From contig PHBD01000011.1 in NCBI GenBank assembly GCA_002841865.1, positions 124,001 through 188,000 on the forward strand: DNA of 64,000 bases. Direction: 5' to 3'. This DNA is from Deltaproteobacteria bacterium HGW-Deltaproteobacteria-19. Its GTDB lineage: Bacteria > Desulfobacterota > Syntrophia > Syntrophales > PHBD01. The translations under genes were made by a program, and so were the position numbers. Positions 1 through 9,996 of the stretch are shown here, in pieces (position 1 is the stretch's first letter; every line of letters begins with the position of its first letter). The notes beneath the pieces are model-generated. The model saw nothing but the letters and a program-made list of their open reading frames with translations, was not told the origin of the DNA and did not search any database.

Positions 1-1
1 C

Positions 2-310
2 TCCGGCGTCATCGGCCTGGCCAAGTCCCTCTCCAATGAACTGGCGTCGTTCAACGTCACGGTGAACAGCGTCTGCCCCGGCTACACCCTGACGGAGCGT
101 GTCCGGAGCCTTTCCCGGACCGTTGCCGAAAAGACGGGCACGACGCCTGAGGCGGTCATCGCCAAGTGGGAGGCGGACATCCCCATGAAGCGGCTGGGGA
201 CGCCGGAGGAATTCGCGGCCCTGGTGGCATTCCTGGCCTCCGAGTCCGCCGGCTACATCACCGGCGCCGCTATCCAGATCGACGGCGGCTGGTACAAGGG
301 AGTCATGTAG
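2..310 (+). CDS. SDR family oxidoreductase, C-terminal part (5' truncated by window edge)
   Basis: The reading frame is already open at base 2 and runs to TAG at 308-310, so only the last 102 residues are visible. They show the C-terminal half of a classical short-chain dehydrogenase/reductase. After the active-site helix come the N-S-V-C-P-G-Y strand and turn, a variable lid, the motif MKRLGTPEEFAALVAFLAS, and the family ending YITGAAIQIDGGW. This is the FabG/3-hydroxyacyl-CoA dehydrogenase-like layout, a cytosolic NAD(P)(H)-dependent oxidoreductase. The catalytic Tyr-x3-Lys lies upstream of the window, so the substrate cannot be judged. A perfect palindrome follows the stop and probably terminates transcription. 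Confidence 0.9.
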   Translation, partial: SGVIGLAKSLSNELASFNVTVNSVCPGYTLTERVRSLSRTVAEKTGTTPEAVIAKWEADIPMKRLGTPEEFAALVAFLASESAGYITGAAIQIDGGWYKGVM

Positions 311-350
311 GGGATTTGTATTTCCCGCCTGCCGGGAATTGGTAAACATA

Positions 351-382
351 AGAAGGGGACAGACTTGAGTCTGTCCCCTTCT
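351..382. terminator. Perfect 15-bp inverted repeat, GGGGACAGA-type palindrome, probable bidirectional terminator
   Basis: agaaggggacagact at 351-365 is followed by a 2-base centre and its exact reverse complement at 368-382. It lies between the convergent ends of the SDR gene and the minus-strand lipoprotein gene. Closely related palindromes occur at 51065-51096 and 61455-61482, so it is a dispersed element as well as a likely hairpin terminator. There is no long T-run beside it. Confidence 0.6.
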
Positions 383-419
383 CTGTATCCAGCCAGGTCA
401 GGATGACGGGGTGCGGCAT

Positions 420-1868
420 TCAGTGACCACCGCCACCGCCGCCACCGCCACCGCCGGCCGCTGCCGCCGCCGCCGTATCGGACACGGCTGCCTCCGCGAC
501 GGCCGCCGCGACGCTTTCCGGGCCGGCAACCGCTTCGCCGGACGATGGGGAACTCGCGAGGGCCGCCCCGCAGGGGCCGGTAGGATCGACGTTTACACAG
601 CGCATGAATGCATCGAGCGCCTTGTCCCATTCCCCCTGGTCCTGCCAGTCGAGCCCTTCCCCGTAGAGGAGCAGGCCGTTGAAGGAGCGGGTGGCGTAGC
701 GATTGATCAGCCCTTCTTCCGCCGGCGTGAGCTTGATTCCCAGGTCCTTGAGAATGCCGAAGACAATCGCTTTCTGCATCTTGAAAAACTCGTCCGTTTT
801 GCCGCGGGCATCCTGGTCCCCCAGGTCTTTCCCGGAGGCGACGCTCGTCAGGATCCGGAGGACATGAAGATCATCGCTGCCGGAGCCAAGCATGCTGCCC
901 GAGACGATCTTGCCGGCACCCAGCAACCGGCCCACCCGGGGTGACGTGGCCGGATCGACGATCCCCGACTGGCCAAGCTTCAGCTCGTCGAGAAGCTTCT
1001 GCATCCGGACCCGCTCCACCACCTGTATCCCCTTTGCCTTGCTCAGATCGGTGATGATCATCGCTGCCAGGGCCTTCCGGAGGTGTTGCGTCTTTTCCGT
1101 GTTTCCCTTTTCACCGAAGGGGGACACGGCCAGGGTGTTGTCATTCACGGGGAATATCCTGTCCAGTTTTTCCTTCGGCATCACCTTCGGCATGGCCTTG
1201 GCTTGAACGGGTGCCGGCTGTTTCACCGCGGGCGTCTTCGCCTTGACGGGTTTCTTGGTCTTCCGGCTCACCCGGCTGCGCCTGGTTTTCTTGGAGGGTT
1301 TGGGGGGCGGCGCCTCCTGAACCGTTTCCTGCGGCGCGGGAGCGGAGACAGCGGGCGCATTCTGTCTGTCCGCGACCATGGCACTGGATATCAGGGCCTG
1401 CTCCTGGGCAAGCGCATTCTTTGCCTGTCTGGCGGCGTCCTTGTAAAGCGACAGGGTTCGCTGCTTTCGCACCAAGTTGGCGAAATTGCTGTCGGAGTCC
1501 CGCGACAGGAGTACGTCCCAGGTGGAGATGGCCTTTCCATGATCACCGGCCTCGGCGTAGGCCAGACCGAGGTTGAGGGTGGTCCGCTGGTCGGGGTCGG
1601 CTTTGTAGGCTTTCTCGAGGGCTGCAACGGCCTCGGGGCCTTTTCTCATTCTGAGGTACGTCTCGCCGATTCCCTTGAGAGCCTCCACGTTGGCCGGATC
1701 CGTCTTCAGGATTTCCTGGTAGGCCGCCAGCGCGTCGCCGTAGCGCTTGTCCTGGAGAGCGGAGTTGGCCTTTACCTGGAGCGCCACGGAGCCGCAGCCG
1801 GCAAGGATAAAGACCGCCGCCAGGAGCACGAGGAGCCAGCCCCGCATCGAAAACTGGAAACTGTTCAT
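420..1868 (-). CDS. TPR lipoprotein with C-terminal CsgG/FlgO-like domain and poly-Gly tail
   Basis: This is a predicted outer-membrane or periplasmic lipoprotein of 482 aa. The ATG at 1868 is preferred over a GTG at 1874 because GGAGG sits 5 bases before the ATG. A signal peptide ends in the lipobox L-A-G-C (Cys25). Tetratricopeptide-like repeats occupy about residues 30-140 (KRYGDALAAYQEILKTDP is typical). They are followed by an Ala/Pro linker with a strongly basic stretch rich in KKTRRSR, then a CsgG/FlgO-like domain at about 230-400 containing the VVERVRMQKLLDEL helix, and then another TPR-like pair. The end is low complexity: Ala-rich, then about eleven glycines and His. It is the last gene of a run of three related proteins, 9 bases after its neighbour. 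Function is inferred only: assembly or anchoring of an envelope structure. Confidence 0.8.
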   Translation of the reverse strand: MNSFQFSMRGWLLVLLAAVFILAGCGSVALQVKANSALQDKRYGDALAAYQEILKTDPANVEALKGIGETYLRMRKGPEAVAALEKAYKADPDQRTTLNLGLAYAEAGDHGKAISTWDVLLSRDSDSNFANLVRKQRTLSLYKDAARQAKNALAQEQALISSAMVADRQNAPAVSAPAPQETVQEAPPPKPSKKTRRSRVSRKTKKPVKAKTPAVKQPAPVQAKAMPKVMPKEKLDRIFPVNDNTLAVSPFGEKGNTEKTQHLRKALAAMIITDLSKAKGIQVVERVRMQKLLDELKLGQSGIVDPATSPRVGRLLGAGKIVSGSMLGSGSDDLHVLRILTSVASGKDLGDQDARGKTDEFFKMQKAIVFGILKDLGIKLTPAEEGLINRYATRSFNGLLLYGEGLDWQDQGEWDKALDAFMRCVNVDPTGPCGAALASSPSSGEAVAGPESVAAAVAEAAVSDTAAAAAAGGGGGGGGGGH

Positions 1869-1877
1869 GGTCACCTC

Positions 1878-2405
1878 CTATGGAATCTGGGAATGAAGCC
1901 GGGGAAGAAGCACAGTCATAAGCTTTTCCTCCAGGTCAGGCAGCCTGGAGAATTTCCCGGCGACTTTCCCGGTGGAGAGTATTTCACCCGTTTCCGTCTT
2001 CACAACCCGGACGTTGATCTTCAATGAATCCCCGAATTTGAGGACAGACCCGAGTACCAGGGCGTTTGCACCCAGGAGCCTGCCGGCACGGATGACGCTC
2101 TGCTCATCGGTGAGGCCCGAAGTGCCGAGCTTCAACTCCTCCATAATCTTCTCCAGTCGCGCCCGTTCCACAACTCGGACCTTTCCGGAACGGCCGAATC
2201 CGTCCGTCAGGGTGGCGGCGATCTCTTCCCCGAGTCCCTTCGTATCTTCCGATGCCGCCAGGTTCTCCAGGGGAAAGACGGCGACCAGCCAGCCGCCTTT
2301 CACCGTCGCGGAGGTCTCCTGAGCGGCGTGGCTCGCGGATACCGGGACGGAGAGAGCGATCGCCAGCAGGCACGTCAGAAAAAAGGACATCCGGATTCCC
2401 TTCAA
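1878..2405 (-). CDS. Exported CsgG/FlgO-like domain protein
   Basis: A 175-aa protein with a cleavable signal peptide (hydrophobic stretch ending near SASHAAQ) and one CsgG/FlgO-like domain. The domain shows the strand LVAVFPLENL, the helix motif VVERARLEKIMEELKLGTSGLTD and the strand LVLGSVLKFG, all shared with both neighbours. The TTG start at 2405 overlaps the upstream stop (TTGA) and keeps a Lys/Arg n-region before the hydrophobic core. An ATG at 2390 with a GAAGGGAA upstream is the alternative. It has no TPR part and is the minimal member of the trio. Known CsgG-superfamily proteins form or line outer-membrane secretion channels, and FlgO relatives are flagellar outer-membrane proteins; which applies here is unknown. 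Confidence 0.8.
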   Translation of the reverse strand: MKGIRMSFFLTCLLAIALSVPVSASHAAQETSATVKGGWLVAVFPLENLAASEDTKGLGEEIAATLTDGFGRSGKVRVVERARLEKIMEELKLGTSGLTDEQSVIRAGRLLGANALVLGSVLKFGDSLKINVRVVKTETGEILSTGKVAGKFSRLPDLEEKLMTVLLPRLHSQIP

Positions 2406-3139
2406 GACCGTTTCCTTCCTTTTCTCCGCTCCAGTTCTTTCCGTTTCTGCACTGCCTTCTCAAGGCCCGGATCGATCCTGAGCGCCTCCGCGAAGGCCTC
2501 GTCCGCCTCCCGCCAGCGGCCGCGGTCCATCTCGTCAAGCCCCCGGGAGTATTCCAGGAAGGCTGTAAACGAGCGCCCTCCCGTGCAGGACAAACGAGCC
2601 CGCTCGGCCGTCGTCAGCGGTGCGTCGAGACCGGCGGCGATCTTTTCCACGAGGGTCTCTTCCAGCTGGAAGAAGTCGTCCGTTCGGCCGGTGACTTCTT
2701 CGGCCTTCAGGACAAGGCCGGTTTCCACCTCCACGATCCGGGCGTCGATGCGGATTATGCCGCCGATGGCGGTGTAGCTTCCCATCAGGAGGGCCTGGAC
2801 GCCGAGAACCCTGCCGATCGTGACCGCCGATGCCGGATCCGTCAGGCCCGACTGCTGGAGTTTCATCTCCGACAGGATGGCGTCGAGCCGCTCCCTTTCC
2901 ACGACCTGCAGGCGGCCGAGACGGCCCAGGTCGCCGATGAGCGCGTCGGCGATTCCCTTCTGGAAGGCATCCAGCCGTTCCCGGTCGGTGACGCATTCAT
3001 TATCGAAGTAAAGCACCGCGAGCCGGATTTTCCTGGTATTTGGGAAGTCGCGGTCCGCACCGGACGCCTGAAGGGGCGAGATGAGGACCGCAACGCATAA
3101 TAAGGCCAGGAAAAACGGGAACCGTCTGGAGGGGATCAT
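2402..3139 (-). CDS. Exported CsgG/FlgO-like domain protein with C-terminal TPR
   Basis: A 245-aa protein and first of three tandem CsgG/FlgO-like genes, 34 bases after hflX. The ATG at 3139 opens a clear signal peptide (MIPSRRFPFFLALLCVAVLI ending at ASG). The domain has the strand IRLAVLYFDNE, the helix VVERERLDAILSEMKLQQSG followed by LTDPAS, and GRVLGVQALLMGSY. The C-terminus adds a TPR-like helix pair (GRWREADEAFAEALRIDP) and a basic tail. The domain motif recurs almost unchanged in the two downstream proteins, which indicates duplication. Localisation is predicted as periplasm or outer membrane; no motif identifies a substrate. Confidence 0.8.
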   Translation of the reverse strand: MIPSRRFPFFLALLCVAVLISPLQASGADRDFPNTRKIRLAVLYFDNECVTDRERLDAFQKGIADALIGDLGRLGRLQVVERERLDAILSEMKLQQSGLTDPASAVTIGRVLGVQALLMGSYTAIGGIIRIDARIVEVETGLVLKAEEVTGRTDDFFQLEETLVEKIAAGLDAPLTTAERARLSCTGGRSFTAFLEYSRGLDEMDRGRWREADEAFAEALRIDPGLEKAVQKRKELERRKGRKRS

Positions 3140-3173
3140 TGCAACGACCTTGCCGGTTGAATTTCGGCTTTTC

Positions 3174-4874
3174 TTATAACGGGTTTCCGGTGGAAAGGGA
3201 AGGATCTTCTGGCTCCATCGGCTCCGTCTCCGCTGTGGCCTTATATTCCCGATGGCTGCCGATAACGGATTCGAGGCGGGCCAGGAGAGCGGGGAGGGTC
3301 TCCGGATGGAGGGCCGAGACAACCGGTGCCTCGTAACGCCTGGAAAGGGTTCCGAGCAGGGCGGGGTCGTCGATCCGGTCCGCCTTGTTCAGGACCTTGA
3401 GAAGCGGCTTCCCGGCGATATCGAGTTCCCGGAGGATGTTTTCTACCGCCTCGATCTGTTCCTCGAAGCCCGGGTTGCTCACGTCGATGACGTGAAGGAG
3501 CAGGTCCGCTTCCTGAAGCTCGTCGAGGGTGGCCCGGAAAGCGGCCATCAGCTCCCGGGGCAGGTTCCGGATGAAGCCGACCGTATCGGTGATGATGGCC
3601 TCGGTGTCCCGCGGGAAGCGGAGCCGCGAGCTCTTCGGGTCCAGGGTGGCGAAGAGGCGGTCCTCGGCAAGCACCCGGCTGTGGGTGAGGGCGTTCAGCA
3701 GGGTGGATTTCCCGGCATTTGTGTATCCCACGATCGAGATGATCGGTATTCCCTCCCGTCGCCGCCTCATCCGGCGCTGGCCCCGTGCCTTCTCGATCTC
3801 CTTGAGCTCCCGTTCGAGGCGGTGGATGCGGTCGCGGACGCGGCGCCGGTCGATCTCGAGCTTTTGCTCTCCGGGACCCCGGCCGCCGATTCCCCCGGCC
3901 AGCCTTGAAAACGCGGTGTTCCGCTGGGCCAGGCGCGGGAGCCGGTAATTGAGCTGCGCCAGCTCAACCTGGATCTTGCCTTCCCGGCTGTGGGCCCGCT
4001 GGGCGAAAATGTCCAGGATGACCTGGGTCCTGTCGACGACCTTCAGCTCCGTGAAATCGGCGATGGAACGGGCCTGGGCGGGTGACAGCTCGTGGTCGAA
4101 GAGAAGGCAGTTGGCGCCCATCTGGAGCGCCCGGATGACAACGTCCGCCAGTTTCCCCTTTCCCAGCAGATAGCGGGGATCCGGTTGCGGCCGCTGCTGG
4201 ACGACGGCGTCGAAGACCTCGACGCCGGATGTTCGGCACAGCTCCCTCAGTTCCGTTAGGGACGCCTCCGTGTCCGTCATGGGATTCGTCTCCACCCGAA
4301 CCAGGATGGCCCGGTCGGCGGCGTCCACCCGCCGGGATGTCTGGCGCTTCGCAATGGCGCTCTCCAGGTCGGAGATGAAGGAGGCGAAGTTCAGGTTGAG
4401 GTCGGGGGGCCGGACGGGCTTCAGGAAGGCCCAGTAGGTGCCTTCGGGGTTCTCCGGGACCAGGTGGGCCGTGTGGACGACGCCGGGGAGCCCATCGGGT
4501 CCGGCCAGGACGGCGCAGACCAGGTCCAGGCGAAGGAGGGCCAGATCCGTCAGGTCGTCTTCCGTGAGGCTCTCGCCGTTCAGATGGGAGTGGACGAGGC
4601 GAAGCCCCCTCAAGCGGCTGGCGGCGAACCGGAACCGGTCCAGGCTGGGGATCAGGATGTCCCGGTGGGACCCGACGATCACCGCCTCCACGTCCCCCCT
4701 GCGGTTGACGAGAATCCCGATCTGGCGGTTCAACTCGCGGGACGGCTCCGTGATCTGGCGGGCGATTTCCTGGGTGACGATGCGGTCCGGCGAGATCCGG
4801 CGGCGGTAGAGCTGCTCGATCCGCCGGATCTGTTCCGGCTTCAGGCCCGTGAGGTTGCCGTGAATTTTCTGGAT
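3174..4874 (-). CDS. hflX: Ribosome-associated GTPase HflX, probable ATC start
   Basis: HflX is a ribosome-splitting GTPase of the OBG/HflX group. The protein has the glycine-rich HflX N-domain ending in QKLEIDRRRVRDRI, the P-loop GYTNAGKST, the switch region DTVGFIRNLP, and NKAD. The coding region downstream of the fmdB stop has no ATG, GTG or TTG before the conserved start. The homologous N-terminus (KIHGNLTGLKPEQ) is reached from an ATC at 4874-4872, which has AGGTG five bases upstream. This gives 566 aa, somewhat longer than the roughly 430 aa of E. coli HflX because of an N-terminal extension domain common in this lineage. It lies 8 bases after fmdB, so the two are probably co-transcribed. 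A sequencing error or an upstream overlapping start is the alternative. Confidence 0.9.
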   Translation of the reverse strand: MQKIHGNLTGLKPEQIRRIEQLYRRRISPDRIVTQEIARQITEPSRELNRQIGILVNRRGDVEAVIVGSHRDILIPSLDRFRFAASRLRGLRLVHSHLNGESLTEDDLTDLALLRLDLVCAVLAGPDGLPGVVHTAHLVPENPEGTYWAFLKPVRPPDLNLNFASFISDLESAIAKRQTSRRVDAADRAILVRVETNPMTDTEASLTELRELCRTSGVEVFDAVVQQRPQPDPRYLLGKGKLADVVIRALQMGANCLLFDHELSPAQARSIADFTELKVVDRTQVILDIFAQRAHSREGKIQVELAQLNYRLPRLAQRNTAFSRLAGGIGGRGPGEQKLEIDRRRVRDRIHRLERELKEIEKARGQRRMRRRREGIPIISIVGYTNAGKSTLLNALTHSRVLAEDRLFATLDPKSSRLRFPRDTEAIITDTVGFIRNLPRELMAAFRATLDELQEADLLLHVIDVSNPGFEEQIEAVENILRELDIAGKPLLKVLNKADRIDDPALLGTLSRRYEAPVVSALHPETLPALLARLESVIGSHREYKATAETEPMEPEDPSLSTGNPL

Positions 4875-4882
4875 GGGCGCAC

Positions 4883-5086
4883 CTACTTGAACTTCTCGGG
4901 GCTGACCCTTCGTTCCATCCCGTCCAGGAAGGACGACCAGGAGTTCGTCTTGAACGCCGTCACCCGCTTCCTGGGCTTTGTCGCCCCGCACTGCGGGCAG
5001 GCCAGTTCATCATGAGGCTCCCCGATCTTCAGGAAGTGATCGTAGACGGCCTCGCATTTGCTGCATTCAAACGTATAGATGGGCAT
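4883..5086 (-). CDS. FmdB family zinc-ribbon protein
   Basis: A 67-aa protein beginning MPIYTFECSKCEAVYD, the standard FmdB-type zinc ribbon. Cys8/Cys11 and Cys30/Cys33 are the probable zinc ligands, followed by a basic C-terminal tail. FmdB proteins are small putative regulators of unsettled function. The ATG at 5086 has GGAG about 11 bases upstream. A TATAAT-like -10 on this strand (complement of 5117-5122) with a weak -35 suggests a promoter just upstream for fmdB-hflX and perhaps the CsgG-like genes. Confidence 0.88.
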   Translation of the reverse strand: MPIYTFECSKCEAVYDHFLKIGEPHDELACPQCGATKPRKRVTAFKTNSWSSFLDGMERRVSPEKFK

Positions 5087-5187
5087 GGCGGTTCCTGCTC
5101 CTTAAAATACAAGGGATTATAATGACTTTTGCTGTGGATGGACACGGCCTTTCTATGCGACAGGTGCCGGTTTTTGTCAATAAAAAA

Positions 5188-5213
5188 ACCCCGGAGGGTT
5201 TCCCCTCCGGGGT
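5188..5213 (-). terminator. Rho-independent terminator of the porin gene
   Basis: On the minus strand, CCCCGGAGG pairs with CCTCCGGGG across a short A-rich loop and is followed by seven Ts. It lies about 30 bases past the porin stop codon. Confidence 0.85.
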
Positions 5214-5245
5214 CGTCGGCAAACGGGGGTCAATGAAGGTTGAGC

Positions 5246-6964
5246 CTAGAAGGACAGCTCGAGCCTGTGCATGAGGAGGTAGTTGTTTTTCAGCTCCGGC
5301 GAGGAGTACGCGAGGCCGTTGGCCGCGTAGTACGCCGAGTAGTCGGGGCCCTTGAAGTAGTCGCCCACGAAGTGGTAGGCGCCACCGACCGTATAAGTCA
5401 GGTTGTCGAAGATCTTATACGATGCGGTCAGGTCGACTTCCCATCCGTACTTCTTACCCTCGAAGTAGGGGTTGGGAATGCCGGCGATCGTTCCGATGGC
5501 GTCCGGAACGAGGAATGCGTTGGCCGTCGGTTTCTTGTCGGCGTACGCATAGGTCACGGACAGCTTGACGTCCGTCTTCGGCGTGGGCTTCACACCGAAG
5601 TACAACTGGTACATCCAGACGTTGTCCTCAAAGGTCGTGACGTCGTTCGTAATACCAAAGGCACCCTGTGTATAGCCAGCACCAGTAGCACCGCCGACAT
5701 TCAGGGCGTTGGGCACGGAGGTCGAGCCGTACCAGCTGTTCCACAGGAGCAGGCAGGGCATGTAGTCATCGCCTGCCCTCAGCAGCTTCGTGATCCCGCC
5801 TTCCATGGTGTCCAGCGTGTCGGGATCGTCACCGGAGATGTAGTCGAAGATACCGCCGACGTAGACCATCCCGAAATTGCCCTGCGCCTTCACGTGGAGC
5901 GCCGCGCCCTTCAGGTCGATGTCGCCAAGCGTTCTCGGAACACCAAGGATACCGTACCTGTTGTTCGCGATGATGTTAATGCCGGTGTTCTCATACTCGA
6001 TCTTGCCGAATCCCCAGATCCCTTCCGCCTCGATGTAGACGGGGCCGAAGGTGCCCTTGAAGTAGGGGTCAAAGGCGTTGATCTTGAGCAGGAACCCGCT
6101 GTCTGTTGCGTAGGTGTAACCGCCGTAAGCGACGGCGAGCGTGCCTGCGTTGCGGTTGATTGCCTGGCGGGCGAACTGGTAGAGCAGACCGGCTTCCCAG
6201 GACTGTGCCTTGTAGATGACACCCAAATCATACTCATCGCTATCGGTGTCACCGGCAGAGGTTAAGCTGCCTGCCGGGTTGGCCGCAGCGGAGGTGACGC
6301 CTTCAGAGAGGCGACCGAACTTGGCCACGGTGATCACGGGGCCGAACTTTCCATACCAGCCGATACCCGCGTGGGTCTTGGCTGTGTTGATGAACTCGGG
6401 TCCCCACTGTCCGAAGGGCTGATAGCCGACGTTGAAGCGGCCGATGCCGGTCGTGAAGTCCACGTAGGCGCGCTCGAACTCGATGTTTTCGCCGACTCCG
6501 GCTGCACCCGACGCGCCTAATCCCGTGTTAGTACCACCAGTCGTAGCGCGGGAAGCCGTCTGGCTCGTTCCACCAGCCCAACGAACGTCACCCCACGTCC
6601 TTTCCAGGGCGTCGAAGCGGGTCACGAGGCTGAGTCCCTCGACAACCTTGATCTCGGTCTGGATGCGGAGCCGCTGGTTGTAGTACGCGGTGGATCCGCC
6701 GGCGCCGTAGATCTGGGTGGCCAACGTGCCTGTGTAGCCGTAACGCGTGGTTGTACCGAGTAAGGCTGCCATGGGGTTGGCGGCGGCGCCACCCACGTAC
6801 AGTGCCCTATTTACCTGGGAATCCTGATCGAACAGGGAGGGATTGTGGATGTAATATCCCTGTGCGAAGTAGGACCCGGACACTTTCACGTCCACTGCGG
6901 ACGCCGGCATGGCGAATGCAAAAATCACCATTGCCGATAGCAAAGCAATCCAAAGTTTCTTCAT
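5246..6964 (-). CDS. Porin-like outer-membrane beta-barrel protein
   Basis: A 572-aa predicted outer-membrane protein. The ATG at 6964 has GGAGG five bases upstream and opens a signal peptide (MKKLWIALLSAMVIFAFAMP, cleaved near ASA). The mature part is rich in Gly, Tyr and alternating hydrophobic strands typical of barrels, for example KVSGSYFAQGYY at its start. It ends in a terminal Phe (LHRLELSF-like ending, here MHRLELSF), the usual BAM recognition signal. Deltaproteobacterial genomes carry many such porins without assigned substrates. It is monocistronic, with a strong terminator and an unusually structured leader of about 170 bases. The substrate is unknown. Confidence 0.82.
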   Translation of the reverse strand: MKKLWIALLSAMVIFAFAMPASAVDVKVSGSYFAQGYYIHNPSLFDQDSQVNRALYVGGAAANPMAALLGTTTRYGYTGTLATQIYGAGGSTAYYNQRLRIQTEIKVVEGLSLVTRFDALERTWGDVRWAGGTSQTASRATTGGTNTGLGASGAAGVGENIEFERAYVDFTTGIGRFNVGYQPFGQWGPEFINTAKTHAGIGWYGKFGPVITVAKFGRLSEGVTSAAANPAGSLTSAGDTDSDEYDLGVIYKAQSWEAGLLYQFARQAINRNAGTLAVAYGGYTYATDSGFLLKINAFDPYFKGTFGPVYIEAEGIWGFGKIEYENTGINIIANNRYGILGVPRTLGDIDLKGAALHVKAQGNFGMVYVGGIFDYISGDDPDTLDTMEGGITKLLRAGDDYMPCLLLWNSWYGSTSVPNALNVGGATGAGYTQGAFGITNDVTTFEDNVWMYQLYFGVKPTPKTDVKLSVTYAYADKKPTANAFLVPDAIGTIAGIPNPYFEGKKYGWEVDLTASYKIFDNLTYTVGGAYHFVGDYFKGPDYSAYYAANGLAYSSPELKNNYLLMHRLELSF

Positions 6965-7002
6965 TGTTTCCTCCAAAAAGAGAAAATCCGAGTTTTCAAT
7001 CC

Positions 7003-7073
7003 GGTCCTTCCGGGCAGAAAGGACCCTCTGTTCCGCTCCTCAGTGCATCCCAGCCGCCTGACGGCAGCCGGGA
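7003..7073 (-). promoter_or_regulatory. Structured 5' leader of the porin gene (two stable hairpins)
   Basis: In the minus-strand transcript, a hairpin with an 11-bp stem and GTCA loop (complement of 7048-7073) is followed by one with GGTCCTT/AAGGACC stem (complement of 7003-7025), about 40 bases before the porin start. Upstream of them the transcript contains GGCAAAC. I do not recognise a known riboswitch class with confidence. No T-run follows, so this is not an ordinary terminator. Confidence 0.4.
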
Positions 7074-7136
7074 AGGACCAGCCGGGCGTTTGCCTACCCG
7101 ACCTGTCCTGCTGACCCCCGTGTCACCTCCTTCCTT

Positions 7137-7908
7137 ATGGCAAGGTCGGCGGACGGTATCATCCCCCGCCCCCCTTGTCAAGGCGACTGTCCACATTCGC
7201 TGCGGATGGGCAGCCTTGATGAATGCGGGCTTTGCAAGGGCCGTACCAGTGAAGGCGGTCCTCCGCTGTCCGTTCTCCGGATGTCTTCTCATCTGGCTGA
7301 AAACAAAGCGATATTTAGATTCCCCGGGAGCCCTCCGGAGATATCGTTCGGGACCGGGTACGGATGCAGCCTCCTCGCGGTGTGTCCCTTATGGGATGGA
7401 CATATTGGAGGTGTTGCAAAAAAAACACATCTGCCGGTTGTTCCTCCGATTCACTTTTACGGCCCGGAACTTCCGGAACAGCCCATAGGCCTTCCGGGAT
7501 CCCTCCCGCACGGTCCGATTCCCCGTGGAACTCCCGACGGGCGGGCCGTGGAGGCACATTGCCGGGGCAAAATAACGCTTGACAGAAAGAGGATAATTGA
7601 TATAGGGCAAATCGCGCGTTAGCGTATGACTGGGAGTCAGCGAATGACTGCCGTTCAGAGGCCCCACGCATCTTGCCGCAGGCCATCCCCTTTTGGAATT
7701 CAGGCGGGTTTTATGCTCAGGTCGGATCGCCTCCGACGGTGCCGGCGCGGTCGCCAAATGCAGACTGTGATCTTGACCCGACCGGTACAGCCAGCCTGAA
7801 TCCAGCAAATCAGGAGCGCAAGGAAACGCTCCCTTTTTGGGTCCGGGAAGGGACAGGGCGGGTACGAATCAATTCAAAAACATCAAGCAAGGGAGGTACG
7901 TAGAACAC
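7137..7908. other. Long intergenic region between divergent porin and acs genes
   Basis: About 770 bases without a convincing gene; the open frames here lack ribosome sites and recognisable protein features. It holds a candidate sigma-70 promoter facing acs: TTGACA at 7579-7584, a 16-base spacer and TATAGG at 7601-7606. A near-repeat GCGTATGACTG / GCGAATGACTG lies just downstream. A small hairpin (GGAGCG at 7813-7818, CGCTCC at 7827-7832) followed by five Ts lies 70 bases before acs and could attenuate read-through. Confidence 0.5.
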
Positions 7909-9879
<1,971 letters not shown>

Positions 9880-9895
9880 TCGGCAAGCTGTAACG

Positions 9896-9919
9896 AGAGG
9901 GCGGGACTCCCCGCCCTCT
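9896..9919 (+). terminator. GC-rich hairpin after acs
   Basis: AGAGGGCGGG at 9896-9905 pairs with CCCGCCCTCT at 9910-9919 across a 4-base loop, 16 bases past the acs stop. There is no T-run, so it may be an mRNA-stabilising hairpin or weak terminator. Confidence 0.55.
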
Positions 9920-9950
9920 TGCATAAAGAAACCAATACATACTGGATGAA

Positions 9951-9977
9951 GGATCCGGCCGGATCCGGCCGGATCCC
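9951..9977. repeat. Tandem 10-bp palindromic repeat before etfB
   Basis: The unit GGATCCGGCC is present 2.6 times in direct tandem between the acs hairpin and the etfB ribosome-binding site, ending about 10 bases before the AAGGAGG. Every unit is part of a palindrome (GGATCCGGCCGGATCC), so it can also fold into a hairpin near the start of translation. Confidence 0.8.
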
Positions 9978-9996
9978 ATTCGGGAAGGAGGAGAAC

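Noticed and set aside
253-944. Open frames opposite or beside the poly-Gly end of the lipoprotein gene
   Set aside because: Products of low-complexity codons read in other frames.
7137-7622. A 161-residue open frame in the porin-acs intergenic region
   Set aside because: Composition and sequence look like non-coding DNA; no start signal and no motif.
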